A DNA stretch of 64,000 nucleotides from Eurosta solidaginis (GCF_040869045.1 NC_090321.1:136577689-136641688), one strand, 5' to 3'; numbered from the stretch's first letter, positions 31,452-43,237 are shown. A program made the numbers and translations. Notes: generated by a model not told the origin, from the letters alone.

Positions 31452-31905
31452 TGAAAAAAACACGCTTTTATAGCAAACCGAACTAAAAAATAGAAAATAA
31501 TTTTCAATTAAAAAGTGTTTATATAACAGTAGTAGAAGGTCAAACAATCCTTTATAGTTAATCACCTCAAAATAAAATGATAATAAAATTTAAGTTATTA
31601 ACAGAAAAATTTAATTCAGAGTAAAAAGCGTGGGGTACATTTGACTACATTTAATATATTTTCTCTCAGATAGTTGCCAACACAATGATTGTAACATTCA
31701 ATATCAAGCACCCCACGCTTTTTACTGTGAATTAAATTATTATCTTATTAACTTTAATTTTATTATAATTTTATTTTGAGGTGATTTACTATAAACGATT
31801 GTTTGACCTTTTACTACTGTTATATAAACTTTTTTAATTGAAAATTATTTTCTATTTTTTAGTTCGGTTTGCTATAAAAGCGTGTTTTGTTTAGTTTTTT
31901 TAAAC
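31452..31905. repeat. Complete foldback palindrome
   Basis: The left arm (31452-31639) starts AACACGCTTTTATAGCAAAC and ends AAAAAGCGTGGGGTA. The right arm (31710-31905) starts ACCCCACGCTTTTTAC and ends GCTATAAAAGCGTGTT. The arms are about 185 bp with small differences and the loop is about 70 bases. There is no gene in it. Confidence 0.85.
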
Positions 31906-31949
31906 TATTATTTATTTCTAATTTTTTAGTTCAAGTAATTTTTAAAGTT

Positions 31950-32880
31950 TTAGTCAAGAGTGATAAAACCTCGAAGCGCCAGCGGTCCATGGATGAATCC
32001 AACCCCACGGCACCGAAAAGGGCCGAGAGGCAGGGAGGCTGGACGCGGTCTTTCGCCGAAATTTCCAAGGGTCGGCAGATCATTGGCATTATAGACGAGA
32101 GCAGCGAAGATGGCAGGATCCCAAAACAACAGTGGAAGTGGATCGAGGCCGCGCTCGCTACGGTGGCCGTTAAGGTTAAAAAGACAACCCTGCTCCACCG
32201 CCATCTTACACCGATGCAGGGTGGTTCCAGGGCAATGTCAAGCTAATTGCCTGTGACGACGCCAGGTCGGTCAACCTCTATAGGGCCGCCGTCACGCTTA
32301 TAGGGGTGGTATATCCGGGCGCGCGCCTCAAGGTAGTGGAGGCGCGTGATATCCCCTCACGACCAAGGGCAACAGCCTGGGTTCCAGTGACGCCAACGGA
32401 CCCAGCTGACATCCTGGAGCTGCTCCAGGAGTACAACCTGCCACAGGTTTGGAAGTCAACCCGGATAAAGCCGAGCTTGTTCTCCTCACGAGGAGGTACA
32501 AAGTACCAAATCTTACACCGCCAAGAATTGGGGTTACGTTCTTAGCGTTTAGCGATCAAGTCAAGTATTTGGGAGTCATTCTGGATAGAAAGCTATTATG
32601 GAGTGACCATATAGTGGAGCAATCCAAGAAGGCAGCATCAGATCTGTTCACCTGCAAGAGGGCAATTGGCACCTCCTGGGGAATCTCCCCTAAGGTGACC
32701 TACTGTATTTACACAGCCCTTGTGCACCCGATTCTTCTTTATGGTGCCTTGGTCTGGTGGCTTGCACTAGCTAAAAGTACCTATCTTAAAATGCTTCAAA
32801 AGGTGCAACGCAGCTCGGAGCTAGTGCATTACCGGGGCTCTCGGCTCCACTCCAGATTCCGTTACATACATGCATGGATT
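31950..32880 (+). pseudogene. Fused LINE remnant, second copy
   Basis: The ORF1 part: KTSKRQRSMDESNPTAPKRA, WTRSFAEISKGRQIIGIIDE, IPKQQWKWIEAALATVAVKV, then AWVPVTPTDPADILELLQEY (DUF4780-like). It passes at about 32440 into RT C-terminal sequence (VNPDKAELVLLTRRYKVP, YLGVILDRKLLWSDHIVEQS, PILLYGALVWW). There are stops at about 32244 and a frame change near 32530. It is nearly identical to 23640-24580 and shares its deletion junction. No catalytic domain is left. Confidence 0.8.
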
Positions 32881-32899
32881 CATAGATAGATACAGGCCA

Positions 32900-34290
32900 A
32901 GCTAAGCAAGGTTTCAAATCTATGGCCATTTGGGGTGGTCACAATTTCAATTGATCTTATGTCCGTTAACTTTTTGTGACCCCACCATCACATTATTGCA
33001 TTGTCATCGAGCCTTGATACGTGTGCAAAGTTTCAATCAAACTTATGGCCATTCAAATTGGTAATAAGGCCAATTGACCTTATGGCCGTTGACCTTATGT
33101 CACCACACCATCTCATTAATGCATTGTGATCAACCCTTGATACGTGTACAAAACTCCAATCAAACTTGTGGCCATTAAAAGTGGTAATAAGGCCAATTGA
33201 CCTTATGTCCGTTGACCTTATGTCACTACACCATCACATTAATGCATTATCATCGATCCTTGATACATGTGCAAAGTTTCAATCAAACTTATGGCCATTC
33301 AAAGTGGTAATAAGGACAATTGACCTTATGGCCGTTGACCTTATGTCACCACGCAATCACATTAATGCATTGTCATCGAGCTTTGATATGTGTGCAGAGT
33401 TTCAATCAAACTTATGGCCATTCAAAGTGGTAATAAGACCAATTGACCTTATGGCCGTTGACCTTATGTCACCACACCATCACATTAATGCATTGTTACC
33501 GGTCCTTGATACGTATGTAAAGTTTCAAATAAATCAGACTTCTAGAAACCGGTGAAAATTAAGCTCAAAGACTCCGTTACATAGATACAGGCCAAGCTAA
33601 TAAAATCGTGTTAAAAAGGGCTCCAGTATGCTCTTTCGTAGATGTGCCATGCATCCACATCTATCATTAATACAGGAATGCGTTTTTCGCATTATGTGCA
33701 AGGTTTCAAATCTATGGCCATTTGGGGTGGTCATAAGTTCAATTGGCCTTATGTCCGTTAACCGTATGTCACCCCACCATCACATTATTGCATTGTAATC
33801 GAGCCTAGATACGTATGCAAAGTTTCAATCAAACTTATGGCCATTCAAATTGGTAATAAGGCCAATTTAACTTATGACCGTTGACCTTATGTCACCACAC
33901 CATCACATTAATGCGTTGTCGTCGACCCTTGATACGTGTGCAAAGTTTCAATCAAACTCATGGCCATTCAAAATGGTAATAAGGCCAATTGACCTTATGG
34001 CCGTTGACCTTATGTCACCACACCATCACATTAATGCATTGTCATCGAGCCTTGATATGTGTGCAAAGTTTCAATCAAACTTATGGCCATTCAAAGTGGT
34101 AATAAGGCCAATTGACCTTATGGCCGTTGACCTTATGGCGGTTACCTTATGTCACCAAACCATCACATTAATACATTGTCATCGGTCCTTGATACGTATG
34201 CAAAATTTCAAATTAATCAGACTTCTAGAAACCGGTGAAAATTAAGCTCGAAGATTCCGTTACATACAGGCCAAGCTAATAAAAGCGTGT
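32900..34290. repeat. 123-bp satellite, second array
   Basis: The same units as 24590-26575, about nine copies, with one block boundary near 33570-33700 containing TCTTTCGTAGATGTGCCATG and TGCGTTTTTCGCATTATGTG. It ends GCCAAGCTAATAAAAGCGTG. Confidence 0.9.
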
Positions 34291-34321
34291 TAAAAAGCGA
34301 CGTGCAATACATTCCTGAATT

Positions 34322-35297
34322 ATGTCTCAAGTAACTCTGGGCGTACCGCAATTGAATAAGTTGTTGCGAAGAGAGAATTTGACCACGACTGGCAATAAAA
34401 TGGCTAAAATTTCTACGTTAGTCGATGCATTAGGCGATGATGAAATCGAAATGGATGAACTAGAAGAGATGGAAACATAGCTCAAGTCCATAAATGAGTT
34501 AAAAGTCGTCGTATCAACTTTGGCAAAAAAAATCATGAGAGCGAGTATGCAACCACAGGTACCGGCTGGGCAAGCTGATGCGGCACAGAATTTTAGAGAG
34601 ACACCAAATTCAACAGCAGCATTGATGCCAGCGCAAACGCAATAAAATATGCGCAACATAGTTGTCATTTTACCGGAATTCGAGACATTAAAAAAATGTT
34701 GACATCCAATTAACGGTAAGAAACGGGTTTGTTCGCGGTGTAGTACAAGATGAAGGGCATTGCAAAAGATCGGTTGGACGCACAGCCCGTGTTCCAATCA
34801 TGGGATAGTTGTGTAAATATGTTGACGAAAGATTTTCCTTGTACGGTTAATGCTGTCGATATTCATAGGGAATTGGCGCAACCGAAACGAAAAGTTGGGG
34901 AACCTCTGATGGAATACTACTACGCCGTTCTTGTATCATTAGAGAAAGTGGCTACTGCCCAACCGACGAAGGTGCATTTACAGTATATAGCTAAACCAAC
35001 AGAGGTAACGAGTGAGAGCGAACCTAACCAAACAAATCAACGGGGCCCGAAATGCTTTAATTGCAACGAGATGGGGTATATAGCTATGAAATGTCCACGC
35101 CCGTCCAAGAAACTGCGATGTGATAAATGTTCGAAAGTCGGTCATGAGGCGAAGGACTGCAAAGTAGGTGTAAAATCGTCAGTAGCTGAAGTTAACACGA
35201 GCAACAACGAGGATAAACTGTTACCTCCAATTGTAGAGAACGTTCAGATTAGAGGCGAATTACGTAAAGCGTTGACACTGGAAGTGATCATTCGCTG
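34322..35297 (+). pseudogene. Gypsy Gag with SAP-like start and two zinc knuckles
   Basis: It begins MSQVTLGVPQLNKLLRREN and LTTTGNKMAKISTLVDAL, which resembles a SAP motif, followed by an acidic stretch and a stop at 34478. The middle is broken by stops. The C-terminal frame (34750-35298) has a capsid end (KRKVGEPLMEYYYAVLVSL), CFNCNEMGYIAMKC, where the histidine of the CCHC box is tyrosine, then an intact CDKCSKVGHEAKDC. Gag binds RNA and builds the particle; this copy is inactive. Confidence 0.75.
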
Positions 35298-36055
35298 ATC
35301 AAACAATCAACGGCGGCGATGGTAGAAGGTAAACGTATCCCATGTTTCATACGCTTCGAGGGTTTCCGCTCCCTAGTAGAATCAACCGATAAGATTGAAG
35401 TCGAGCTACACTTTAGTAACGAAACATTGAATGCACAGCTACATCTAGTTCCAAGTGATGTTTTAAAATATGACATCTTGTTGGGCAGGGGCGTTCTCTG
35501 CAACAAGAATAATAGAATGGTTATTGATGCGGGTGTTTTATAGCTACAAGTTAAAAAGGATGATTTGTTTGACGTTAACGAGGGTCCACAAGAAACCAAA
35601 CGCCAGGAGGTTTACAACTTGCTGTGCCAATTTTCCAAGTGTTTTGCAGAAGATGTAACTGCGTTAGGTAAATGTAACAGTACATCAATGAAGATTGAAG
35701 TGACGTCAAATAAGCCAATAGTGGGCAAACGGTATCAAGTTCCATTAGCACGACAAGAGGAATTGACAGAGGTTTTAAACAAATTGTTGGAAAACAATAT
35801 AAATCGGCGAAGTACATACGACACCGCATGCGGCATCACTGATTTTGGTCAGCAAGAGCAACGGAGAAAGTCGAATGTGCGTTGATTACCGGGCACTCAA
35901 TGCCGTTACTATAAAGAAGCAACTCCCGATGCCTACCGTTGAAGAGCAGCTAGCGAAACTATCCGGCGGACGATATTTTACCACCCTGGGTATGACGGCT
36001 GGTTACTATCAAATACCATTACAGGAGGACAGTAAGAAGTTTACAGCATTCCTCA
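35298..36055 (+). pseudogene. Protease end and first half of reverse transcriptase
   Basis: Protease-like sequence (HSLIKQSTAAMVEGKRIPCF, then YDILLGRGVL) is followed by a tether (KRQEVYNLLCQFSKCFAED) and RT fingers: KPIVGKRYQVPLARQEEL, SKSNGESRMCVDYRALNAV, FTTLGMTAGYYQIPL and KKFTAFLT. LGM replaces the usual LDL, so the first catalytic aspartate is changed to glycine. A frameshift lies near 35810. The RT is cut at 36056-36059 by the errantivirus-like insertion. Confidence 0.85.
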
Positions 36056-36315
36056 CGCAATTTACGAAATTTGCTTTTTGTAAGGTACTCCAGGTATGTG
36101 CTTCAGCACAGTAATAAAAGTTCTCGTACTTCATTTGCTATATTTATCAAATATAACTCATGCTTTTGCCACATTCAGCAAAAATAGTCACCTTTTTCCA
36201 AAGTTTAAATAAATCAACACTTTCTAATAGGGTTTTAGTTATTTTTTATTCCCTTTTTAATTAAGCATAAATTAAATTAACAAAGCACTTTAATTTTTGT
36301 CTCAAACTTAACTTT

Positions 36316-36530
36316 ATAACTTTTATTAACTTTTTAACCATAGATTTTTTATGTAATTTAACATTTTTGTATTTTGTTGTTTGTAACAGATTTAACAAAT
36401 AAACACATACCCCTGATGATGCTAAAAATTTATTAGCGAAACGTTGGGTTAGAAAAGTGGAATAATTTAATTTTATTTCGCACTTAAAAACAAAAACTTA
36501 GACCGGAAAACCTAATAATATACCTTCAGA
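36316..36530 (+). mobile_element. 215-bp insert with hammerhead-like motif
   Basis: TTAACTTT occurs at 36308-36315 and 36531-36538, while the 5' LTR has it once and lacks the insert. I see no terminal inverted repeats. It carries the ribozyme-like motif at 36409-36449. It may be a fragment of a Penelope-like or SINE-type element; the family is unresolved. Confidence 0.75.
36409..36449 (+). ncRNA. Hammerhead-ribozyme-like motif
   Basis: In order: ACCC, CTGATGA (36413-36419), T, stem GCTAA / TTAGC with a 7-base loop, GAAA (36438-36441), the palindrome-bearing CGTT, then GGGT. ACCC pairs with GGGT (stem I), the cleavage triplet would be GTT at 36443-36445, and stem III is only ACGT, which could pair between two copies. 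All core bases are present. Activity is not shown. Confidence 0.55.
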
Positions 36531-36780
36531 TTAACTTTTTGTATTTTTGTGACTGAGCAAGGTAAAAAGCAATCAAGACTATTCAATTTCCAAAAATGTG
36601 CAAGACTGTTAGTTATGACGGAAGAGCTTAACAAAAAGAGATAGTTTCCTGTATTCTAATTAGAAATAACATTGTTGTTTATAGTGAAAGAGCTAAATGA
36701 AGAGATGGTTTCCGCTCTATTGGAAAGGCGTAAAGCTAACGATTAAAATAACTTAAGCTGCAGTTACCCACGAACGTACG

Positions 36781-39570
36781 CAGGGCCGTAGAGAGAAAAT
36801 CTGGGCCGGGACTGAACAATTTACGGGCCCCCTATATAAACTCCACTAATACATATGATTAATATGAATTAATTACGTCTCATTCATGAATCATTATTGA
36901 TGCATTACATCAAAAAATATTTTTCCCACATCAACTAAATGATTGTTGGACTAAGAGCTGAAAATAAAATGAATACAGAATATTTACTATTTATACTGTT
37001 TTATTGTAACGTAGAAATTAAATTCTCTTTTAACAACCACATATTGTTTCAAATAATCTTTTCTAGTTATTTGGTAACATTTTAGTACATTTCTGATAAA
37101 TTTAATGATGATTATAAATTTTAATTATTCAATATAGAAGGTTCGGATATCAAAGAGTGGCTTTTCTTGCTTTTTTCGCTGCAAAATTTTTTATTATATT
37201 ATCAAAATTTAACTGTCTTGCCAAAACGAACTCAACACAAAGCGTGGCAAGTCCTAAAACACGCTCTTTAGATGAACACGATCTATGAAAGTTTTTGATT
37301 CTTGAAAGGACGCTGAAAGAACGTTCTGCACTAGCTACAGTGACAGGTATAGTGCAAAAGATACGTAAAGCAAACACAAATGTTGGGGAAAATTGTATAC
37401 AGATTTTGAACATAGATGGCATTTAGCAATTCCAAAGGTGACAGACCTTTATCAAAATTTGCTTCGTAAATGTGTTTCAAGTGAATTATTTCGCATTCTA
37501 AGATTTGAGAAATGTCCGACTTGTATTTTTTGACAAATTTTGCTGCGCTCGCCCGAACCGTAGCTTCATTCATGTCTTCTCAAAATTGCCACAAAAAGGA
37601 AAACGTCTCCTTCAAATTTCTCATAGCTGCAAATCCGTTCAGTAATGCCAGTGATTACAGAATCAAAGATCACCAGGAATCTATTGTTTTTAAAATCAGA
37701 CTCTGAATCATCTGTAATCATCTCATTTAAATTATCTTCAGAACGTCTTTTGGGTTTTATCTTTCGGATGTCCGAAATCTTTGGCGAGATGTTCAATTGA
37801 ATAGCAACTGCTTTGTATTCGTTTAAAATTGTTTCCCATTGGTTCCTGATCAACTTCAAATCAGCTAATAATGCATCTGTCGGACCTCAACATCTATGGT
37901 GGCGTCTCTTGGAGGACCACGTTTTCTTTCATTAATGGTAGTCAGTATTTTGAACCAAATTGAGGGACAGCAAGATACATTCGAACTTGTTGATGTACTT
38001 GAGAATGCCGCTAACATCTCCGTATGCTTGCGCAGTCAAATTTGGCTTTTGTCTGAAGACTATGGAGAGAGCTCGGTACATTTTTTTTGAGGATGCCCCA
38101 TCGTTGTGGACTGCTGCTGAAAATAGTAAAACAATTTTGTACAACTCCGTAGAAAGTAAATTGCAGCCGTACAACATTCTGCAGCATCAACACCACATAA
38201 ATTGAGACTGTGGGCTGCACACGGCGAGTAATCAGCATTCGAGTTTTTGTCGAGAATGTGACGTAGTGCTCCGTTGTAAGCTCCTTTCATATTGGCGCCG
38301 TTATCGTACCCTTGTGGACGACAATCTTTTAATGGGATTTCATGTTTTACCTAGAGTATGGCGAATTAGATCAGCGATTTTCTGACCAGTTTTTTGGTTA
38401 CAATTCACGAAATCCAAAAACCGTTCTTGAATTGTAAAATTTGTTTGTTTCGAATTGAAATGGAGTTAGCGCAAAAAAGAACGTAGTCAATGTGGCATAT
38501 CATCAACGATAATAGCAAAATACTTGGCTTTCTTGCCTTGATCTAATATAGTTTCCCTTACGTGCTTTTGCACAAATTTCTATAAACTCGTTCTGAATCT
38601 CTGGGGAAAGATAGTGAACTTGTAAACGTTTCTCCAATGATCTAGGTATGGGATCATAATGGCTGATGAGTTCTAGGATGCCCAAAAAATTTCCATTGTT
38701 TCGTTCACCAAGGTATATACTCTGCCCCTTTCACCAAAAAAAAAATAGTGTCCAAAATTCTATATAAAATTTCTTTCCACTTTTAAATTTCAGTGATTAG
38801 CTGTTCATTGATAAGTGCATCAATTGTAGTCTCCTTTTGAATTAGATTTTGTAAAAATCGCCATTGAATATAACATTTAATGTGATCTTGAGTATTTTCG
38901 TGTGATGGCAGTTTATCGTATAGCTTCTTCCATACCTGGAATTTCGAATATCAGCACAACAAATTTTAGGTCGATTTAAAGTATTGGTGCTGAACATACG
39001 ACATGGTAGGCAATAAAAAGCATTGCTACTGGCAATGCACACTAACCAGTCACGCTCCACTTTCTCTCCATTTGGCAAGATTCTGTTTAATAACTAGGTA
39101 GAAAATGCCTCGTCATAACAATCAAGTGGAAAAATAACAGGACACTTTTGATGACCTCGACGAATTATTTCGTTGACTTCTTCAAATCGCAAAAACTCAT
39201 TTTTCAAGGTACCGATATCGAAGCCGTCTAAATAATCTGGACTTTGATAAAAAGTGGTGGTATTGTTGGAAGACTTTTTGAAGATGAACCTTCTTCAGTG
39301 TCACCACGAAAACTTTACAATTTGGGATTCATGTAAACATGCATTTAATGTTTTTATTGTCTCCTCCTTGTTCGAAGGCCCAGGCAAAAAATCATTATCA
39401 ATATTCGTTGCTTTTGAAATTCGGCTTAAATTTTGCACATGGAACAACTAAAGACTCTCCTGAATTAAAATCAAAAAATGTCTTAGTACCTCTAAATCGC
39501 CGGTCCCCTGAGAAACCCAGGGCCCTGGAGGAACCCCCCCCCCATTCCCCCTCCCCTCTCGTCACGCCTG
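36781..39570 (-). mobile_element. hAT DNA transposon (TTF-type)
   Basis: It is flanked by a perfect 8-bp duplication AACGTACG (36773-36780 and 39571-39578). The ends CAGGGCCGTAGAG and CGTCACGCCTG are imperfect inverted repeats of the hAT CAGGG type. It contains a broken minus-strand transposase. Confidence 0.9.
37150..39080 (-). pseudogene. hAT transposase, frameshifted
   Basis: From right to left: a TTF-type zinc-binding start with KVERDWLVCIASSNAFYCLP and CRMFS (38842-39078), fragments of a DUF4371-like catalytic domain with GAYNGALRHIL and YSPCAAHSLNLCG (38060-38290), then the dimerisation domain PVTVASAERSFSVLSRIKNF (37150-37422). The protein would cut and join hAT ends. It is split into at least five frames. 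The last aspartate-glutamate catalytic positions cannot be confirmed by eye. Confidence 0.85.
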
Positions 39571-40059
39571 AACGTACGTACAAAAAACGTGTCAGCTGAC
39601 ACGACCTATCTTATGAATGTGCAACGTAAACGAAAACGCACCGACGTTCAACGCACGTACGTACGTAGCCCGGAACGTAGAAATCAAACCAATTTTGATT
39701 TTTTCCGTAAGAATGTGTCAGCTGATTGCTCTCTCACTAGACAGAGTTGCCTAGTAAACTTTGGTGCGCTAATTTTTGACCGTTTGCAGTTTAATGCAAA
39801 AACACCTAAATAAAGTTTGAAAATTTGTGAAAATAATTCGAAATAATTATGTAAAAGTGCAGATCATAAATATGTTATATATTTATACTTATTTGGTATT
39901 AATTCCAGCCTTTTACAACACCAAAAATTGAAATAGAAAAAGTTGATGTTCCCATAAGCATGCATTCAAACAGGTCAATGGCATCATTTTTTTCGTTGCC
40001 ACTACGGGCATAAATTTCGCTCAAATGTGTGTACGTACGGCATACATACACGTACGTTA

Positions 40060-40461
40060 AGGGCCAATTAGTGGTGACTTATCACCATAAAACCATAACC
40101 AGATAAAACAGCTGATCGAACATGCCTTATGGAAATCAATGTAATCGATTAATGGTGCCATACCATAACGCTAACGCCATAACCATACCATAGCCAACCA
40201 ATTGGATTTTGGTTTCCCGCCATATCCATAACCTAAAAATATTTGAATTGGTAAATTTAATAACTTTTTGTAGATTTTATTTATTGTTACGTTATGACCA
40301 AGAGACTTATTTTTTGTGGAATATATTTGTAATTCTTCATTTTTATGAAATTTTCACGATTTTTAGGTTAAGGCACCATTAATCGATCACATTGGAGATG
40401 GTTATGGATATTGGTATGGTTACGACTTTGGCGTTAGTGTTAAGGAAGTTTAATTGACCCT
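40060..40461. mobile_element. Harbinger-type MITE
   Basis: It starts AGGGCCAATTA and ends TAATTGACCCT (inverted complements, one mismatch), flanked by TTA at 40057-40059 and 40462-40464. The subterminal parts repeat CCATAACC and its complement. There is no gene in 402 bp. Confidence 0.8.
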
Positions 40462-41738
40462 TTACACACGTCGGTGGGTAACTGCTGCTATACATATTTT
40501 AACAGAGTTAAGGGCCCATTACTGATACTTAGCATAGACTTGACTTGACTTGGCGTAAGCTTGGCAACTTAGCCACGATTATACTCCGCTTAGCGCATAC
40601 AATCTGGCATCATAATCAGGCTTGAAGCTTACTTTTAAATAAATGTCAAAATGAAATGGAAACAAACAAATGGCATCTCAAAATGTAAACGTCACTTAGA
40701 AACTTCTCGCTCTCTGAGAGCGCGTGAAAATGTGCATTTTTTATAACATTGACCATATATGCCATCATCCTCAAAATCAAATTTGGGCATTTCGGAATAA
40801 CTTTGGGGTATTTTACATGGTAAAGGTTTAATGTATGATTTTCACCGAAAACTTACTCAAGATTGTCAAATGAGATATCATAAAACTCGAATTTTTGTCA
40901 GGATTACAAATCCAAAAAAAAAGCTTATTTTACCCGTTAAAAATTTTTCCGTGACAACACGTGAAATTTAATTTTTTGATAGCTAAGATAAAATGTACTT
41001 ATCTCTTTTCGTGCGTTAATATAACAGCTCATTTAATTTTGTTATTTCTTGTACATTTTTGCGTTTTTTATTTCGTGACAAAAAAAAACTAATCATTACT
41101 ACATATATTATAAAGCTTTGGCTGTAACATGCCATCAAAGCGAAGCAACGCGAGCAAAGCGTTTATGTAGTATCTCCTTAACTCTTTTAATTAATTTTTG
41201 CATTTTCCACACCACCAGGAGGTATGCAATCATGAAAAATTCTGGCTACCCTCGCATCCCATGACACACTTTTTGTTTCTTGGCATTTTGCTAGCAATTA
41301 AACAAATTGTTATATTATTTCATAATTTTTCACTGCAGGAAACACTACTTACAACTTATTATAGTTTAAAACTAAATATTTTTCCGAAAATTCGCCTTTT
41401 TTTACAAATTTTTGATCCGCTTATGTAGCTGAATACACTTGAAATGAAAAATATTGAAAACGCACCGATTTTCTTGGAATTTTTTTGGCGCGGTTTACGC
41501 AACTCTATAGCCATCTGATGTTCAAGACCGATTCTTGGAAACGAATGAAGTTTTGTTTACAATTGAATGAACTTTAAGACCCATTCCTGGAAACGAATTC
41601 AGAGAGAATGAATGTTTCGTATCATGTCATCAGTGCTTGGCACTTGGCGTAGCAACATCAGTGGTGGGTATCGGCAAATCGGTATCAAAATATGTATGAA
41701 AAATTATGCGCGATAGACATGATTGTTGTTATCTCGTT

Positions 41739-41944
41739 GCTTGCTAGTAAGCGACTAAATGAAAAATCAATTCACCCGCACGATCATCGCGACGATTGCG
41801 CTCTCACTAATACAGATGCACTTTCAGTTTTGAATGGCCCTGCTTTAGAGCAAGTGTCGGCAAAAATGTTGTGTAGATGTATTAGTGAGAGCGTTTGATC
41901 GCACGAACCAATTGATTCACTGATCATTCGCTTGTTAGCATAGT
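41739..41944. repeat. Imperfect foldback, arms about 80 bp
   Basis: The left arm has CTAGTAAGCGACTAA, ATCAATTCAC, GCACGATCA and CGCTCTCACTAATACA. The right arm (41871-41944) has the complements in reverse: TGTATTAGTGAGAGCG, TGATCGCACGAA, CAATTGATTCA, TCGCTTGTTAGCATAG. The central spacer is about 50 bases. Confidence 0.7.
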
Positions 41945-43104
41945 AAATTTTACCAAGTAGCGCAACTAACAGCTGTAAAGTATAGTAAACAATGCTTGTT
42001 AGACTGCAACGGCTAAGCACACAATAAATAATAAATTATTGATGCGCACAATGGCAAGCGAATATTTTATACTGCTTGAGAGGAATTGCATAAGGACCTG
42101 CTTTTTGATAAATTTTTATAAAGGTAGTCCTTAAAATGTTTTTATTATCTTTTACTTACTACTTTAAATTCCACTTGCATATAAAAATATATCCCTATAA
42201 TTTTCCTAATAAATACATACGTTTTTTACTATTAATATTTACGAATTTAATACTGACACCTGATTGTTCTAGAAATAAATGGGCAACAAAACTATATATA
42301 CACTAAAAAATTAAGAATTTTGATGAATAAAATTTACAGTTTCTCTATTAGCTCCTGTTGCATTTTTTTATATTAATTTAGTTCATATTAATAAAATGTA
42401 TTTACGTAAATACGTGCATATATTTTTCGCTGCGCAACTAGCGATACTAACACTCGATGTTAACACGTCAATTGCTCATTGCAGACTGAACAGCCTTTAT
42501 ATCAGGCATCGTCAAATTGGAAATGCAGGTGTGTTAGTGAGAGCGAGATATTCGCGCACATCACTTGATGCATCGGTTTACTTAGTTCATTCGCTTATTA
42601 GCAAGCAACTAGACAAAATCGTTTGTTATTATACTTCTAATGCGCACAATGGGAAGCAAAAGGTTTATACAATTATATACATTGTATTTGCGCAAAAGCG
42701 TTGGTCAACATTAAATAATTTTCGCTTGTGCGCATTGAAAAAATTAACAAACAAATGATCTTTGCTAGTTGCTTGCTAAAAACATTCGTCAACATTGCGA
42801 GCCACGCAGACAATCGATGTTGCTGCGCCAAATGCTCAGTGACTACTAAACTAAAGAGAATAAGAATACGTGTGAATTGAGGTACACAATCGTGCCACTA
42901 ATAGCGTTTTCTTTTCTGAAATAAATTGTTGCCCAAGTGAATGTTAAAGCCTTAATAGAGCTACTCCTACCCCAGAAAATGTTCAACATTTATAGTGCAT
43001 ACAAAGAACATTCCAACTCAGCATATTCACTCATATTAACAGAGTATATGTGGAACTTAAGAGCGAATTGAGAGTTGCACTGCCACATCGCCATTTTATA
43101 CAGG

Positions 43105-43237
43105 GTAAAAGTGTAACGCTTTTGCGTTGCGAGCAGGCAACAATTTTCACAAAAGAACGAAATACCCCGCAAAGGCGTTGCCTGTTTTTCAGAATAGAAC
43201 AACAACCCTTGCGCGGCGTACAAAAAGCGTAACACTT
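43105..43237. repeat. Short terminal inverted repeat, 133 bp
   Basis: AAAGTGTAACGCTTTTG at the left and CAAAAAGCGTAACACTTT at the right are inverted complements. GGCAACAATTTT and GGCGTTGCCTG occur inside. It is possibly a minimal MITE; no clear duplication is seen. Confidence 0.65.

Larger units (their letters stand above)
31452..34290. mobile_element. Composite repeat copy 2: foldback, LINE remnant, satellite
   Basis: The same three parts in the same order as 20795-26575, without copia, SINE or MITE insertions, so it shows the ground plan. The two copies are separated by the GAAAT tract and the young LTR element. Confidence 0.65.
36761..40484. mobile_element. MITE-like element carrying a nested hAT and a nested MITE
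   Basis: The ends CAGTTACCCAC and GTGGGTAACTG are inverted complements, flanked by CTG on both sides. Without its two inserts it is about 525 bp, rich in ACGTAC motifs. The CTG duplication is short and the superfamily is uncertain. Confidence 0.65.

Noticed and set aside
24590..34290. CRISPR array
   Set aside because: The 123-bp units are contiguous without unique spacers and the context is a eukaryotic TE region.
37150..39080. Domesticated hAT-derived host gene
   Set aside because: The transposase is broken by frameshifts and still lies between hAT ends with an intact duplication, so it is an ordinary decayed transposon.
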